Assembly (NCBI RefSeq): GCF_008014695.1 | Contig: NZ_VOXE01000001.1 | Span: forward strand, 558,001-622,000 | Reading direction: 5' to 3' | From: Chryseobacterium sp. | GTDB taxonomy: Bacteria; Bacteroidota; Bacteroidia; Flavobacteriales; Weeksellaceae | Length of the DNA: 64,000 bases | In this document: in pieces, positions 1 to 9,203 of the stretch | How positions within the stretch are numbered: the stretch's first letter is position 1 | How the letters are laid out: each line of letters starts with the position of its first letter | Translations under genes and position numbers: made by a program | Notes under the pieces: model-generated | What the model saw: the letters and a program-made list of their open reading frames with translations, nothing else | Database searches by the model: none | What the model was told of the DNA's origin: nothing

Positions 1-825
1 AGCAATATCTTTTGTTGAGATCAGGCCGCAAATAAAAGCCGCACCCGCAAAAGCGGTGACTTCAAAAAACATCTGCAAAGCCGTCGGGAAACCGATTTTC
101 AGCATTCGGTCGAACATCTCTCGGGAAAATTCTGTGATTTTCAGTGAAAATTCTCTGATGTAACGGTGGGTTTCTTCTTTTTTCAGCAGTACATAATACA
201 GGAACACCATCATGAAGATTCGGGCAATTAAACTGGCCAGAGCCGAGCCCTGCACGCCCATCTGAGGAAAACCGAAAAGCCCTTTGATAAAAACATAATT
301 CAGAATGATGTTAATGACGTTGGCAATGATTGTCGCCTTTGTAACGCCAATCGTGTACGATAATCCTTCGGAAACTTCACGTAGCGTCTGAAAGGCCATG
401 AACGGCAGAATACTCACCGCCATAATGGTGAGAAAACTGATTGTATCCGGAATTATTTCTTTCGGCTGATCCATATGATACAGCAACGGCAATGCAAACA
501 GAAGCAAAAGCATCAGAATAAAGCCAATTCCCATGTTGATCACAAAACCGTGGCGGAAAACCGAATTGATTTTCTGATGGTCGTTCCGTGAATGCGCTTC
601 GGAAACCAAAGGCGGAATGGCAAAAGAAAAGCCCAGCGCAAAAACAAAGATTGAAAAAAAGACGGCATTTCCCAGCGAGACAGCAGCAAGCGCTTTTGCG
701 CCCAAAAGTTTTCCAACAATAATGTTGTCGAAAAGATTTACGGAAACCTGTCCGACCTGCGTGAGCATTACGGGCAGCGCAAGTTTAAGGCAGTCGCGGG
801 TGTATTTTGCGTTGAGAAATAGCAT
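1..825 (-). CDS. MATE family efflux transporter (3' part cut by window edge)
   Basis: The reading frame opens at the ATG at 825 and stays open to base 1, giving 275 residues of the N-terminal part. Hydrophobic helices run through the fragment, and the motifs LALPVMLTQVGQVSVNLFD and LLGAKALAAVSLGNAVFF are typical of the first two helices of MATE (NorM/DinF-like) drug/sodium antiporters, which export cationic compounds across the inner membrane. A full member has about 440-460 residues and 12 helices, so roughly 60 percent is present. It lies just downstream of the hairpin that follows the sigma-54 regulator, so it is probably a separate transcript. The substrate cannot be told from sequence. 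Confidence 0.88.
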   Translation of the reverse strand, partial: MLFLNAKYTRDCLKLALPVMLTQVGQVSVNLFDNIIVGKLLGAKALAAVSLGNAVFFSIFVFALGFSFAIPPLVSEAHSRNDHQKINSVFRHGFVINMGIGFILMLLLLFALPLLYHMDQPKEIIPDTISFLTIMAVSILPFMAFQTLREVSEGLSYTIGVTKATIIANVINIILNYVFIKGLFGFPQMGVQGSALASLIARIFMMVFLYYVLLKKEETHRYIREFSLKITEFSREMFDRMLKIGFPTALQMFFEVTAFAGAAFICGLISTKDIA

Positions 826-826
826 T

Positions 827-860
827 AAAAAAGTTTGCAGCAAAAATACTGCAAACTTTT
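827..860 (-). terminator. Hairpin terminator after the sigma-54 regulator
   Basis: A 12-base stem (AAAAGTTTGCAG with CTGCAAACTTTT, 8-base loop) is followed on the minus strand by a T run. It lies between the stop of the regulator at 886 and the MATE start at 825. A-rich flanks on both sides mean it could work in both directions. Confidence 0.6.
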
Positions 861-885
861 CCGTTTTTTAAGATTGAGGAGAAAA

Positions 886-2070
886 TTATTTTCTTACGAA
901 ACTGGCTACGTCTTCAGCCGAAACCGGATTGGATCCCAGAATCAGGAGCCTTTCAACTACGTTCCGGAGTTCTCTGATATTTCCTGTCCATTTAAAATTT
1001 TCAAGGGCTTTTATAGCCTTATCGTCGAACTGTTTCTGAGCAGTCCCATGTTCATCCGAAATCAATTTTGAAAAATGCTGCACCAGGAGTTTAATGTCCT
1101 CTTTTCTTTCATCTAAAGGCGGTACGTAGATTTCGATGACTGAAAGGCGGTGGTAAAGATCTTCCCGGAACTTTCCGGATTCAATTTCTTTCTGCATGTC
1201 TTTATTGGTTGCGGCCAGAACACGCACGTCCACTTTAATTTCCTTGTCGCTCCCAACAGGCGAAACCTTGCTTTCCTGAAGCGCACGAAGCACTTTTGCC
1301 TGAGCAATCAGACTCATGTCGCCAATTTCATCCAGGAAGATGGTACCATTGTTGGCGAGTTCAAATTTGCCCTGTTTGTCTTTTATAGCACCAGTAAAAC
1401 TTCCTTTTACGTGTCCGAAAAGTTCAGATTCAATAAGCTCAGAAGGAATGGCGGCACAGTTTACTTCGATCATAGGACCTTTGCTGCGTTCACTTTGGGA
1501 GTGGATTGCATGAGCCACGAGCTCTTTTCCTGCACCGTTCGGGCCGGTAATTAAAACTCTTGCATCAGATGCGGCAACTTTTTCGATCATGTCCTGAATC
1601 TTCTTTAAAGGAGCCGATTCACCGATCATTTGATATTTCTTGTTGACTTTCTTTTTTAAAGTTGTATTTTCAATTTTTAAATGCTGGTTGGTTTTCTGCA
1701 AATTCCCTTTGTCCAGAGCATTTTTAACACTCGTAATGAGCCGGTTGATATCAATCGGTTTCGAAATAAAATCATAAGCACCTTCTTTCAGACAGTCAAC
1801 TGCGGTATCAATATCGGCATGACCGGAAATCATCACAAAGGTGGTATCCGGTTTTTTCTGTAATGCTTCCTTTAAAAGTTCTGTCCCTGAAAGTTTTGGC
1901 ATCTTAATATCTGAAACCACTAAGGCGAAATCTTCTTTTTCAATTTGTTTAAGCCCCTCCAAACCATCGTCTGCAATTACAAATTCATAATCGGTTAATT
2001 CATCGGATAAAATACTCTGAAGTACTCCTGAAATGGCCTTTTCATCTTCTACTATTAAGATTTTCTGCAT
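886..2070 (-). CDS. Sigma-54-dependent response regulator without DNA-binding domain
   Basis: NtrC-family protein of 394 residues. The receiver domain (about 1-120) has the acidic pair D9/E10, phospho-acceptor D54 and K104. A short linker leads to a sigma-54 AAA+ domain with Walker A GPNGAGKE (176-183), the sigma-54 contact loop as GSFTGA (223-228) and Walker B GTIFLDEIGD (242-251). It ends at about the end of the AAA+ lid (RNVVERLLILGSNPVSAEDV), with no room for the usual Fis-type helix-turn-helix. It may activate sigma-54 promoters from solution or through partners. No histidine kinase is adjacent. Confidence 0.9.
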   Translation of the reverse strand: MQKILIVEDEKAISGVLQSILSDELTDYEFVIADDGLEGLKQIEKEDFALVVSDIKMPKLSGTELLKEALQKKPDTTFVMISGHADIDTAVDCLKEGAYDFISKPIDINRLITSVKNALDKGNLQKTNQHLKIENTTLKKKVNKKYQMIGESAPLKKIQDMIEKVAASDARVLITGPNGAGKELVAHAIHSQSERSKGPMIEVNCAAIPSELIESELFGHVKGSFTGAIKDKQGKFELANNGTIFLDEIGDMSLIAQAKVLRALQESKVSPVGSDKEIKVDVRVLAATNKDMQKEIESGKFREDLYHRLSVIEIYVPPLDERKEDIKLLVQHFSKLISDEHGTAQKQFDDKAIKALENFKWTGNIRELRNVVERLLILGSNPVSAEDVASFVRK

Positions 2071-2146
2071 TCGTTACAATTTATGGATTTTATAAAAAAT
2101 TAGTTTAAATTTTGCCGATAATGTAGCAACTATCATACCCAAAAAA

Positions 2147-2809
2147 TCAGTTTCTGCGCCCGAAGATCGCAGAACCAACTCTTACGGAGGTTGAGCCACA
2201 TTCAACTGCTGTCATATAATCATCCGACATTCCCATGGATAGGGTAGTAAGAGGTCTTAATTTTGAAAGCTGATCGAATAACTGTTTGAGGAACAAAAAT
2301 TCCTGACGGACCTGGTTTTCATTATCGGTGAATGTTGCCATTCCCATTAATCCTGTAATCTCTACATTTGGAAATTTACCGTTCAGATACTCCTGAAAAA
2401 GTTCTTTTGCTTCTGAAATTTCAAGACCGAATTTGGTTTCTTCCGCAGCAATTCTCACCTGGAGCAACACTTTGATCTTCCGGTTGAATTTCTCAGCCTG
2501 CCTGTCGATTTCAGTCAGTAATTTTTCGGAATCCACGCTCTGAATGGTGTCAATAAACTCTGCGATGTATTTTACCTTATTGGTCTGCAGATGTCCGATT
2601 AAATGCCACTGAATATCATTCGGGAGCAGGGGGAATTTTTCAATAAGTTCCTGAACCCTGTTCTCACCGAATATTCTCTGCCCCTGATCATAAATTTCTT
2701 TAATTTTTTCCGCAGGCTGTGTTTTCGAAACTACGGTAAGCTGTACGGCTGGAGGTAAAGTCTGCAGGATTGCTTTATATTCCTGTGCAATATTGAGATT
2801 TTCGGACAT
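2147..2809 (-). CDS. YggS/PLPBP family pyridoxal phosphate-binding protein
   Basis: 220 residues of the alanine-racemase-fold family without known catalysis, which handles pyridoxal 5'-phosphate homeostasis in the cytoplasm. The PLP lysine lies in VSKTQP near residue 29. The family block GENRVQEL, the IQWHLIGHLQTNK segment, and the phosphate-binding end MGMSDDYMTAVECGSTSVRVGSAIFG are all intact. Length matches the family. It sits alone between the regulator and the sirtuin with about 70-base gaps on each side, so it is probably monocistronic. Confidence 0.93.
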   Translation of the reverse strand: MSENLNIAQEYKAILQTLPPAVQLTVVSKTQPAEKIKEIYDQGQRIFGENRVQELIEKFPLLPNDIQWHLIGHLQTNKVKYIAEFIDTIQSVDSEKLLTEIDRQAEKFNRKIKVLLQVRIAAEETKFGLEISEAKELFQEYLNGKFPNVEITGLMGMATFTDNENQVRQEFLFLKQLFDQLSKLRPLTTLSMGMSDDYMTAVECGSTSVRVGSAIFGRRN

Positions 2810-2881
2810 ATTTTTATATGGAAATAAAATGAATGCACGAATTTAACGAAATTCAGGAGGATGACCAAAAGCGTTTTTATC

Positions 2882-3568
2882 TCAGGATTCAGAAACAAGT
2901 ATTCCCTTCAGTTTTTTCATTCCTTCGGTTGCTGAAACTTTAAAGAAATTGACCCTTTTAGAAAAACTGTTTTCAAGATGAGGATCAATGACAAAAACTT
3001 CACAGTGTTGCGGAATGTGATGAATAAGTCCAGCCGCAGGATACACCTGCATGGACGTCCCGATAATCAGAAAAATATCTGCTCGCGCTGCAATTTCCAT
3101 TGCTTTTTCCATTTCGGGAACTGCTTCTCCAAACCATACGATATGCGGACGCAACTGTACGCCGTTTTGGTCCAGATCCCCTAAATTCAGATCATCTTGC
3201 CAGTCCAAAATTGGAATTTCAGAATCGACCGGTTTTGCTTTTTTCAGTTCCCCATGAAGGTGGGTGATTTTGGAAGAGCCGGCTCTTTCATGCAGATCAT
3301 CTACATTCTGTGTGATAATTTCTACCTCAAAATCAAGTTCCAGTTCAGCAAGAATCCGGTGTGCATCATTTGGTTCCACTTCCTTCAGCTGGCGTCGTCG
3401 GGCATTGTAAAAATCAAGCACCAATTTTGGATTTCTCACAAAACCTTCCGGTGATGCAACATCTTCAATACGGTGCTCTTCCCAGAGTCCGTTGGAATCT
3501 CTGAAAGTTTTTACGCCGCTTTCCGCAGAAATTCCGGCGCCGGAAAGGACTACGAGTTTCTTTTTCAA
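2882..3568 (-). CDS. cobB: NAD-dependent protein deacylase, sirtuin (Sir2/CobB)
   Basis: Rossmann-type sirtuin with GAGISAESG (10-18), TQNVDDLHERAG (87-98) and catalytic His in HLHGEL (about H105). Y54 and R57 form the YxxR motif of class III sirtuins, which prefer succinyl/malonyl lysine. No cysteine pairs of the usual zinc ribbon are visible after the catalytic loop, so it appears zinc-free. The start chosen is TTG at 3568, which overlaps the TGA stop of the upstream DUF72 gene (TTGA) and places the NAD motif near the N-terminus as in relatives. The alternative ATG at 3619 adds 17 residues with no family similarity. The TTG assignment is inference. Confidence 0.88.
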   Translation of the reverse strand: MKKKLVVLSGAGISAESGVKTFRDSNGLWEEHRIEDVASPEGFVRNPKLVLDFYNARRRQLKEVEPNDAHRILAELELDFEVEIITQNVDDLHERAGSSKITHLHGELKKAKPVDSEIPILDWQDDLNLGDLDQNGVQLRPHIVWFGEAVPEMEKAMEIAARADIFLIIGTSMQVYPAAGLIHHIPQHCEVFVIDPHLENSFSKRVNFFKVSATEGMKKLKGILVSES

Positions 3569-4290
3569 CTTAAAATTTTCTTTAAATATAAGGCATTTTT
3601 GAGGGCGGCAGTTCCCCACGTATTGTTGAAAAAAATGTATACAGTCTGGCCGGCATTTCTGATATGCTCAGCCAGTTTTTCCATTTCAGATTCTGAATAT
3701 TCCGATTTAAAAAGCACCGGAACGCCATGTAGGCGGTAATACACCATATCATTACTGTTCATGATGAAATCGTCCGGAAGGTCTTTTGGAAAACTGACGC
3801 CGGAAAAAACGATGTTTTTTTTCTTTAAAGTTTTCATGACTTCCTCATTCCACCAGGATTTGTGACGGAACTCCACCACGTTCAGAAAATCAGGAGCAAC
3901 GGTTGCAATTACTTTTTGGAGATTTTCATCGCTGAAATGAAAAGAGGGCGGCAACTGAAACAGAAATCCTGCCAGTTTTTCCTTTAAACCCGTTTGAATA
4001 AACGTGCAGAAGACTTTTGTATCATCGTGAGTTTCGGTAAGCCTTCTGAAATGCGTAAATGACTGTGGGATTTTAATGAAAAACCTGAAATCCTTACCCG
4101 TAAGACCATACCAGTTCTCCAAAGTCTGCTGCCGAGGTCGCCGGTAAAATGTGGAATTAATTTCAACCGAATTGAATTTTTCGGAATAATAGGTAAGCTG
4201 CTCTTTCGCCGGAAGGGTGTCCGGGTAAAAATAGCCTTTCCAGTCGCGGTTTGAAAAACCGGAACAGCCAATAAAAATTTTATTTTTCAT
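3565..4290 (-). CDS. DUF72 (YecE-like) family protein
   Basis: 241 residues starting MKNKIFIGCSGFSNRDWKG, the usual opening of DUF72 proteins, a TIM-barrel family of unknown biochemical function. Family marks include FNSVEINSTFYRRP, FFIKIPQSFTH, FLFQLPPSF, VEFRHKSWW and the YYRLHG strand. Length is normal. Its ATG overlaps the end of the upstream gene by 11 bases, and its stop overlaps the likely sirtuin start, so the three genes are probably co-translated in one operon. Confidence 0.9.
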   Translation of the reverse strand: MKNKIFIGCSGFSNRDWKGYFYPDTLPAKEQLTYYSEKFNSVEINSTFYRRPRQQTLENWYGLTGKDFRFFIKIPQSFTHFRRLTETHDDTKVFCTFIQTGLKEKLAGFLFQLPPSFHFSDENLQKVIATVAPDFLNVVEFRHKSWWNEEVMKTLKKKNIVFSGVSFPKDLPDDFIMNSNDMVYYRLHGVPVLFKSEYSESEMEKLAEHIRNAGQTVYIFFNNTWGTAALKNALYLKKILS

Positions 4291-4882
4291 ACTTAACCAA
4301 GCCTTCTGTCAATGATTTCCACTGAAATTTGCTTCCGGCAATCATTCCGCCAACCGCTACTAGAGCGTTTCTGATTTTTTTCAGAACATTCAGATCGTCA
4401 GTGTTTGGCACTTCATTTCTGCCATGAACTTCGGCTGAAATCTTTAATCCATCGCGTTTGATCAAAAAATTGGAAGTCGCCTTTTCATCAAAGAAATGAG
4501 CGGTTTTTTCATCAGATTTAGTGGGATCAGGAGCAGGGCGAACCCGAATATACACGGATTCGGAATGGGCTTTTTTCTCCTCTTCAATATGCTCGACCTG
4601 CACCCAATCAAATTCGTTGCCGGTACTGTTATGTAGTCCGGGAACTTTAATGCTGAAATAATCTCCAATGTTTGGTTTTCCCAGAAGAATATTTCCATTT
4701 TTATCCCGAAGGGAAAATTCCGCTTTTTCTTCGCCTGCAAACAGTTCCCAGGAATTCACATCGAAAAAACGTTTTTTAACCGTTTCAAAATGCTCGGCAG
4801 CCATCATTTCGTTTTCCATCTCCATATCGGAAACCGTATCGCTTTGCGCGCCGGTTTTTTGCTGTGGTATTTTTTCTTCCAT
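4280..4882 (-). CDS. Conserved hypothetical protein upstream of DUF72-sirtuin
   Basis: About 200 residues, soluble, no signal peptide and no domain I recognise. The N-terminal 40 residues are acidic and Gln/Met/Glu-rich. A central part (NSWELFAGEEKAEFSL; GDYFSIKVPG) looks like a small beta-rich domain, followed by an Ala/Lys-rich C-terminus. The ATG at 4882 is chosen because the longer frame from 4912 would begin inside the terminator of the upstream DJ-1 gene. It overlaps the DUF72 start, which suggests shared expression. Function unknown. Confidence 0.8.
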   Translation of the reverse strand: MEEKIPQQKTGAQSDTVSDMEMENEMMAAEHFETVKKRFFDVNSWELFAGEEKAEFSLRDKNGNILLGKPNIGDYFSIKVPGLHNSTGNEFDWVQVEHIEEEKKAHSESVYIRVRPAPDPTKSDEKTAHFFDEKATSNFLIKRDGLKISAEVHGRNEVPNTDDLNVLKKIRNALVAVGGMIAGSKFQWKSLTEGLVKYEK

Positions 4883-4883
4883 G

Positions 4884-4907
4884 ATAAAAAGCCCGGAAAA
4901 CCGGGCT
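4884..4907 (-). terminator. Rho-independent terminator of the DJ-1/PfpI gene
   Basis: A GC-rich perfect stem AGCCCGG / CCGGGCT with a TTTT loop is followed by TTTTT on the minus strand, 10 bases after the stop of the DJ-1/PfpI gene. It also decides the start of the next gene at 4882. Confidence 0.85.
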
Positions 4908-4916
4908 CGCATTTAA

Positions 4917-5453
4917 TTATTTGCTGAATTCTTCTATTATCCTTTTGTTGAAAGCTGGAAGATCTTCCGGCTTGCGGCTTGTCGTAAGGTTTCCGTCTGT
5001 TACCACTTCTTCATCCACCCAATTGGCGCCCGCATTCTTTAAATCCTTGGAAATAGCATTAAACGAAGTCATTTTACGGCCTTCAACCACTTCAGCATTA
5101 ATCAATGTCTGCGGACCGTGACAGATCGCAGCGACCGGCTTGTTGGCACTGAAAAAATCCTTGACAAAACTCACCGCTTTCTCATCTGCGCGTACCGCAT
5201 CTGGATTCAGAACTCCGCCGGGCAATAGGAGCGCGTCGTAGTCACCAACTTTTGCCTCAGAAACAGTTTTGTCGACCTTTACAGCATTGCTCCATTCGTG
5301 GTCTTTCATCGCTTTAATTTCTCCGGATTTCAGTGAAACAATTTCTACAGTTGCTCCGGCGTCTTTTAAGGCTTGTACTGGGCTTTCCAGTTCCGACTGT
5401 TCGTATCCATCAGCTGCCAGTACCGCAACTTTTCTGTTATTTAAATTTGTCAT
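4917..5453 (-). CDS. DJ-1/PfpI family protein (type 1 glutamine amidotransferase-like)
   Basis: 178 residues with the PfpI/YhbO layout: E18 in DGYEQSELESP, the nucleophile elbow AAICHGPQ with C111 and H112, and the ending LPAFNKRIIEEF. Members of this group act as deglycase/chaperone-like stress proteins or intracellular proteases; the exact activity is debated and cannot be told here. It ends in a strong hairpin and lies next to the DUF892 gene, another protein often seen in general stress regulons. Confidence 0.92.
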   Translation of the reverse strand: MTNLNNRKVAVLAADGYEQSELESPVQALKDAGATVEIVSLKSGEIKAMKDHEWSNAVKVDKTVSEAKVGDYDALLLPGGVLNPDAVRADEKAVSFVKDFFSANKPVAAICHGPQTLINAEVVEGRKMTSFNAISKDLKNAGANWVDEEVVTDGNLTTSRKPEDLPAFNKRIIEEFSK

Positions 5454-5471
5454 AATTGTATTTTTTATTTG

Positions 5472-5503
5472 AAAAGGGCAACAAAAATATTTGCTGCCCT
5501 TTG
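5472..5503 (-). terminator. Probable terminator of the DUF892 gene
   Basis: Minus-strand hairpin with stem AAAGGGCA / TGCCCTTT, extended by a weaker inner pairing, lies between the DUF892 stop (5537) and the DJ-1 start (5453). The T tail is short, so it may be a weak terminator or a leader structure of the DJ-1 mRNA. Confidence 0.45.
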
Positions 5504-5536
5504 GTAATTTTTGTTAAGCAGACTGAACTGCTTTTA

Positions 5537-6070
5537 TTATTTTGCTTTAAGATTGATTTCGGTCTTGGCCAATTTGGTAAGATCCTTATCACATGATTTT
5601 TCCTCGTTCAAAGTTGCCAGCAATAACTGCATCACTTCTTTTTCACCCAATAATTTCGCATAGGTAGCCAAAGTACCGTAAGAAGCGATTTCATAATGCT
5701 CGACTTTCTGTGCCGCAGCAATGATAGCCGCATCGCGAACTGCACCCGGTTCAGTTTCTTCCATGATTCCTTCTGCTTCTTTAAGCAAGCCATCCATAGC
5801 ATCACATTTCACTGCTTCCGGTTTTAATTTTAAAGCTTTGAAGGCATCCTCCAATCTTTTTACCTGATCTTTGGTTTCATCCAAATGCAGGTTAACCGCA
5901 TCTTTCAGTTTTTTTGAAGTGGCGTTTTTGGCCATCTTCGGAAGGTTTTTAACGAGTGCTTTTTCTGCCCAGTATAAATCCTTCATTCCGTCAACCATAA
6001 AGTCTTTCAGTTTGTCAGCCGCATCCTTTTTAGGAGCGATTTTTCCGTTTGTTGTGGTTTTTTTTGCCAT
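5537..6070 (-). CDS. DUF892 (YciE/YciF) ferritin-like protein
   Basis: About 177 residues from MAKKTTT at 6070. The longer frame to 6118 adds an AT-rich leader that is unlikely to be coding. After a Lys-rich N-terminus comes LKDFMVDGMKDLYWAEKALVKNLPKM, typical of the YciF family of four-helix ferritin-like proteins. Candidate metal ligands are E/H residues in AEKALV, HLDETKDQV and KVEHYEIASYG. The family is linked to stress response in enterobacteria, but the reaction is unknown. Probably monocistronic. Confidence 0.92.
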   Translation of the reverse strand: MAKKTTTNGKIAPKKDAADKLKDFMVDGMKDLYWAEKALVKNLPKMAKNATSKKLKDAVNLHLDETKDQVKRLEDAFKALKLKPEAVKCDAMDGLLKEAEGIMEETEPGAVRDAAIIAAAQKVEHYEIASYGTLATYAKLLGEKEVMQLLLATLNEEKSCDKDLTKLAKTEINLKAK

Positions 6071-6189
6071 AATATAATTTTTAATGTTTTTTAATAATGA
6101 TTTTATAAATATAATCAATTAATTACGATATTCCGCAATCATAATAATTTTTATTTGCTACTAATCTCGAAAAAAGATAAAAACTGTAA

Positions 6190-8727
6190 TTAATTGTTTA
6201 TTTTATTTAAGTCCACCTGATTAAGTCTTAAAGAATTCAGGATTACAGAGACAGAACTTAAACTCATTGCTGCTGCTGCAATCATCGGACTTAAAAGTAT
6301 TCCGAAGAACGGGTACAGCAAACCTGATGCAAGCGGAATGCCAAAAACATTATAAACGAACGCAAAAAATAAATTTTGTTTGATATTTCTCAAAAGTTTT
6401 TCGCTTAAAATTCTGGCTTTCACGATTCCCAGAATGTCACCTTTCAGCAAAGTGATCTCTGAACTTTCAATTGCAACATCGGTTCCGGTCCCCATTGAGA
6501 TTCCTACATCCGACTGGGCGAGAGCAGGCGCATCATTGATTCCGTCTCCGGCCATGGCAACGGTTTTCCCAGATTGCTGAAGTTTTTTAATTTTCGCGAG
6601 TTTATCGTGGGGAAGCTGGCTCGCAAAATATTTTTCGATACCCAAGGTTGTGGCGACAGCTTTTGCAGTATGCTCGTTGTCGCCGGTCATCATGATGATT
6701 TCCACCTTATTTTTCTGCAGATAATCAACAGCCTGTTTGGAGGTTTCTTTTATTTTATCTGAAAAACTTAGAAATCCGAGAACTTTTTTACCATACGAAA
6801 TATAAGAGACCGTTCTGGCTTCATCCTGTTTGCCGGTGACTATCTTTTTCAGATTTTCAGGTATTGTAATATCGAATTGATTTAAGAGTACTTCGGTCCC
6901 CAATAAGACTGTTTCTCCGTTAATCGCTGCTTTTATCCCTTTTCCTGAGATGTTTTCGAAATTTTCTGTTTTCTCAAAAACCGTGTGTTCTTTTTTATAT
7001 TCCTTCAGAACTGCAGCAGAAAGAGGATGTTCTGAATTCTGATTCAGCGCTGCTGCGAGTTTCAGTATCAAGGCTCGGTCTGCATTTTCTGAGGCATACA
7101 TTTCCTCCAGACTTGGTTTTCCTTCAGTCAGAGTGCCCGTTTTATCGGTAATCAGAACATTCACCTTTGCCATCTGTTCCAAAGCTTCCGCATTACGGAT
7201 CAGAATTCCGTTTTTCGCCCCTTTTCCGATTCCCACCGTCAAACTCATCGGCGTTGCCAAGCCTAAAGCACACGGACAGGCAATAATCAGCACCGCAACA
7301 GCATTTACAAATCCCAGAATTAAGCCGTTTTCTCCTGCAAAAATAAACCAGGCAAAAAATGTGAGTACCGAAACCGCGATAACAGCCGGAACGAAAATCT
7401 TCGCTACTTTATCTGCCAATTTCTGAATCGGTGCCTTGCTGCGGCTCGCTTCATTCACCATTTTAATGATTTGAGAAAGCAATGTCTCGTTGCCCACTTT
7501 TTCAGCCAGCATCAGAAAAACGCCGTTTCCGTTGATGGTTCCCGAAGTCACCTGATCTGCTGTTTTTTTCTCGGTCGGAATTGGTTCTCCGGTAATCATG
7601 CTTTCATCAACCGTAGATTCCCCTTCGGTTATTTTACCGTCGACCGGAATTTTCTCGCCGGGTTTTACGCGAAGAACATCACCGGTTTTAATGTCAGAAA
7701 GCGGCACTTTTTTCTCCTGTCCGTCCACCACTAAGTTCGCTTCGCTCGGTGAAAGGTTCATGAGTTCTTTTATGGCGTTTCCGGTTTTTTTATGAGCGGC
7801 GGCTTCCATGAGTTGTCCTAAAATAACAAGAGTCAGAATAACACAAACCGCTTCAAAGTATAGCGGAATCTCTCCTCCGTGGGAAATTTCATGCGGGAAG
7901 AGCTGCGGATATAGCAATGCTGCAATACTGAAAATAAATGCAGCGGCTATTCCCAGTGCAATGAGGCTGAACATATTGAGATTCCAGGTTTTAAAGGAAT
8001 TCCAACCGCGTTTCATTAAAAACCAGCCTGCATAAAACAAAACCGGAAGCGTTAAAATGAGTTCTACAATTCCCTGGGTTCTTCCGGAAATGCCAAAATC
8101 GAAAAACATTCCACCCATGGAAAGAATGAAAACCGGAACCGTAAAAACTAAAGCGGTGATGAATTTTTTCTTTAAGTTTTCCAAGGTTTTATCTTCGGAA
8201 ACTTCGCCGGGTTTGCCAGGAATCTGAACGAGATCCATTCCACAAACCGGACAGCCAACGTTGGAATCATAGACCTTATCGCCTTCGCAAAACATCGGAC
8301 AATAATATTTTCCGGCATTGTTCTGCTGTTCTAAAATCGATTGCTTTAATCCGTCGGATTTTAACTCTTCATGAGTTCCCGAATTTTCTACAGAGCTTTT
8401 TGAAAGAAGTTCAGGTGTAATTTTCTCCAGATGCATGTGACACACGGGACAGCCGGAATCGGATTCATAGGTTTTATCAGCTTCGCAGAACATCGGACAA
8501 AAATATTGGCCAATTTTTTCTTTGAAATTTTTCGGAAGATGGGATTTGGAGAATGCGGCTTTTTTGTTTTGATAATCGGCTCTTTCCTCAATAGGAACCA
8601 GAAACATATTGCAGACCGGACAGCGTTTTCCGGGTGCGAAATACACTTTTTCACCTTCACATTCCATAGGACAGTAGTACACGGAACTGGGCGAAATTTT
8701 CGCTGACGGATGATTATGATTTTCCAT
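6190..8727 (-). CDS. Cu+-exporting P1B-type ATPase with three N-terminal metal-binding modules
   Basis: About 845 residues from MENHNHPS at 8727. Three repeats of the pattern YxCPMxCExxKxY...CPVCxM occupy about 17-46, 75-104 and 141-169; these are heavy-metal-binding (YHS-like HMBD) modules, and no GMTCxxC domain is present. The core has eight predicted helices, the actuator TGEP loop, CPC in [12 protein letters not shown], the phosphorylated Asp in [22 protein letters not shown] and [10 protein letters not shown]. The last helices contain YN and MSLSS, the Cu+ (P1B-1) signature. It pumps copper out of the cytoplasm. It overlaps the upstream thioesterase gene by 14 bases. Confidence 0.93.
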   Translation of the reverse strand: MENHNHPSAKISPSSVYYCPMECEGEKVYFAPGKRCPVCNMFLVPIEERADYQNKKAAFSKSHLPKNFKEKIGQYFCPMFCEADKTYESDSGCPVCHMHLEKITPELLSKSSVENSGTHEELKSDGLKQSILEQQNNAGKYYCPMFCEGDKVYDSNVGCPVCGMDLVQIPGKPGEVSEDKTLENLKKKFITALVFTVPVFILSMGGMFFDFGISGRTQGIVELILTLPVLFYAGWFLMKRGWNSFKTWNLNMFSLIALGIAAAFIFSIAALLYPQLFPHEISHGGEIPLYFEAVCVILTLVILGQLMEAAAHKKTGNAIKELMNLSPSEANLVVDGQEKKVPLSDIKTGDVLRVKPGEKIPVDGKITEGESTVDESMITGEPIPTEKKTADQVTSGTINGNGVFLMLAEKVGNETLLSQIIKMVNEASRSKAPIQKLADKVAKIFVPAVIAVSVLTFFAWFIFAGENGLILGFVNAVAVLIIACPCALGLATPMSLTVGIGKGAKNGILIRNAEALEQMAKVNVLITDKTGTLTEGKPSLEEMYASENADRALILKLAAALNQNSEHPLSAAVLKEYKKEHTVFEKTENFENISGKGIKAAINGETVLLGTEVLLNQFDITIPENLKKIVTGKQDEARTVSYISYGKKVLGFLSFSDKIKETSKQAVDYLQKNKVEIIMMTGDNEHTAKAVATTLGIEKYFASQLPHDKLAKIKKLQQSGKTVAMAGDGINDAPALAQSDVGISMGTGTDVAIESSEITLLKGDILGIVKARILSEKLLRNIKQNLFFAFVYNVFGIPLASGLLYPFFGILLSPMIAAAAMSLSSVSVILNSLRLNQVDLNKINN

Positions 8728-9112
8728 CTCGCAAGCGCTGTTCAATAAATTCAATCTGGGTTTTCCCGTGTTTCGTGGGTTTTCCATCATCGTCAACACC
8801 AACAAATACAATCCTGTCGATTGTAATAATGGTCTGGCGGGTCATCATATTTCTTACATCGCACTGCAAAGTGATCGAAGTATTCCCGAACTCAATGGCT
8901 TCGATTCCAATTTCGATGATGTCACCCTGTCTTGCAGAACTGATGAAGTTGATTTCAGAAATGTATTTGGTAACGCAGCGTGGCGTTTCCAGCTGAACGA
9001 TGGCGTAAAGCGCCGCCTCTTCGTCGATCCACTGCAAAAGCCGACCTCCGAAAAGCGTGTGATTTGGATTCAGGTCTTCCGGTTTGATCCATTTTCTTGT
9101 ATGATAATTCAT
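8714..9112 (-). CDS. Acyl-CoA thioesterase (hotdog fold)
   Basis: 132 residues with the opening [21 protein letters not shown], in which the Asn/Gly/Asp constellation is typical of YciA/BACH-type thioesterases that hydrolyse acyl-CoA to free fatty acid and CoA. The strand [13 protein letters not shown] matches the hotdog core. Length fits a single domain, which works as an oligomer. Its end overlaps the ATPase start, but a functional link with copper export is not obvious. Confidence 0.9.
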   Translation of the reverse strand: MNYHTRKWIKPEDLNPNHTLFGGRLLQWIDEEAALYAIVQLETPRCVTKYISEINFISSARQGDIIEIGIEAIEFGNTSITLQCDVRNMMTRQTIITIDRIVFVGVDDDGKPTKHGKTQIEFIEQRLRDGKS

Positions 9113-9203
9113 GTTTTTACTTTCAATTGAATGTAAATTTACTTGAAAAAATCAGAAATCAGGCTAATTTCCGTCATTCAGTATCATAGAAAAAACAAAT
9201 AGA

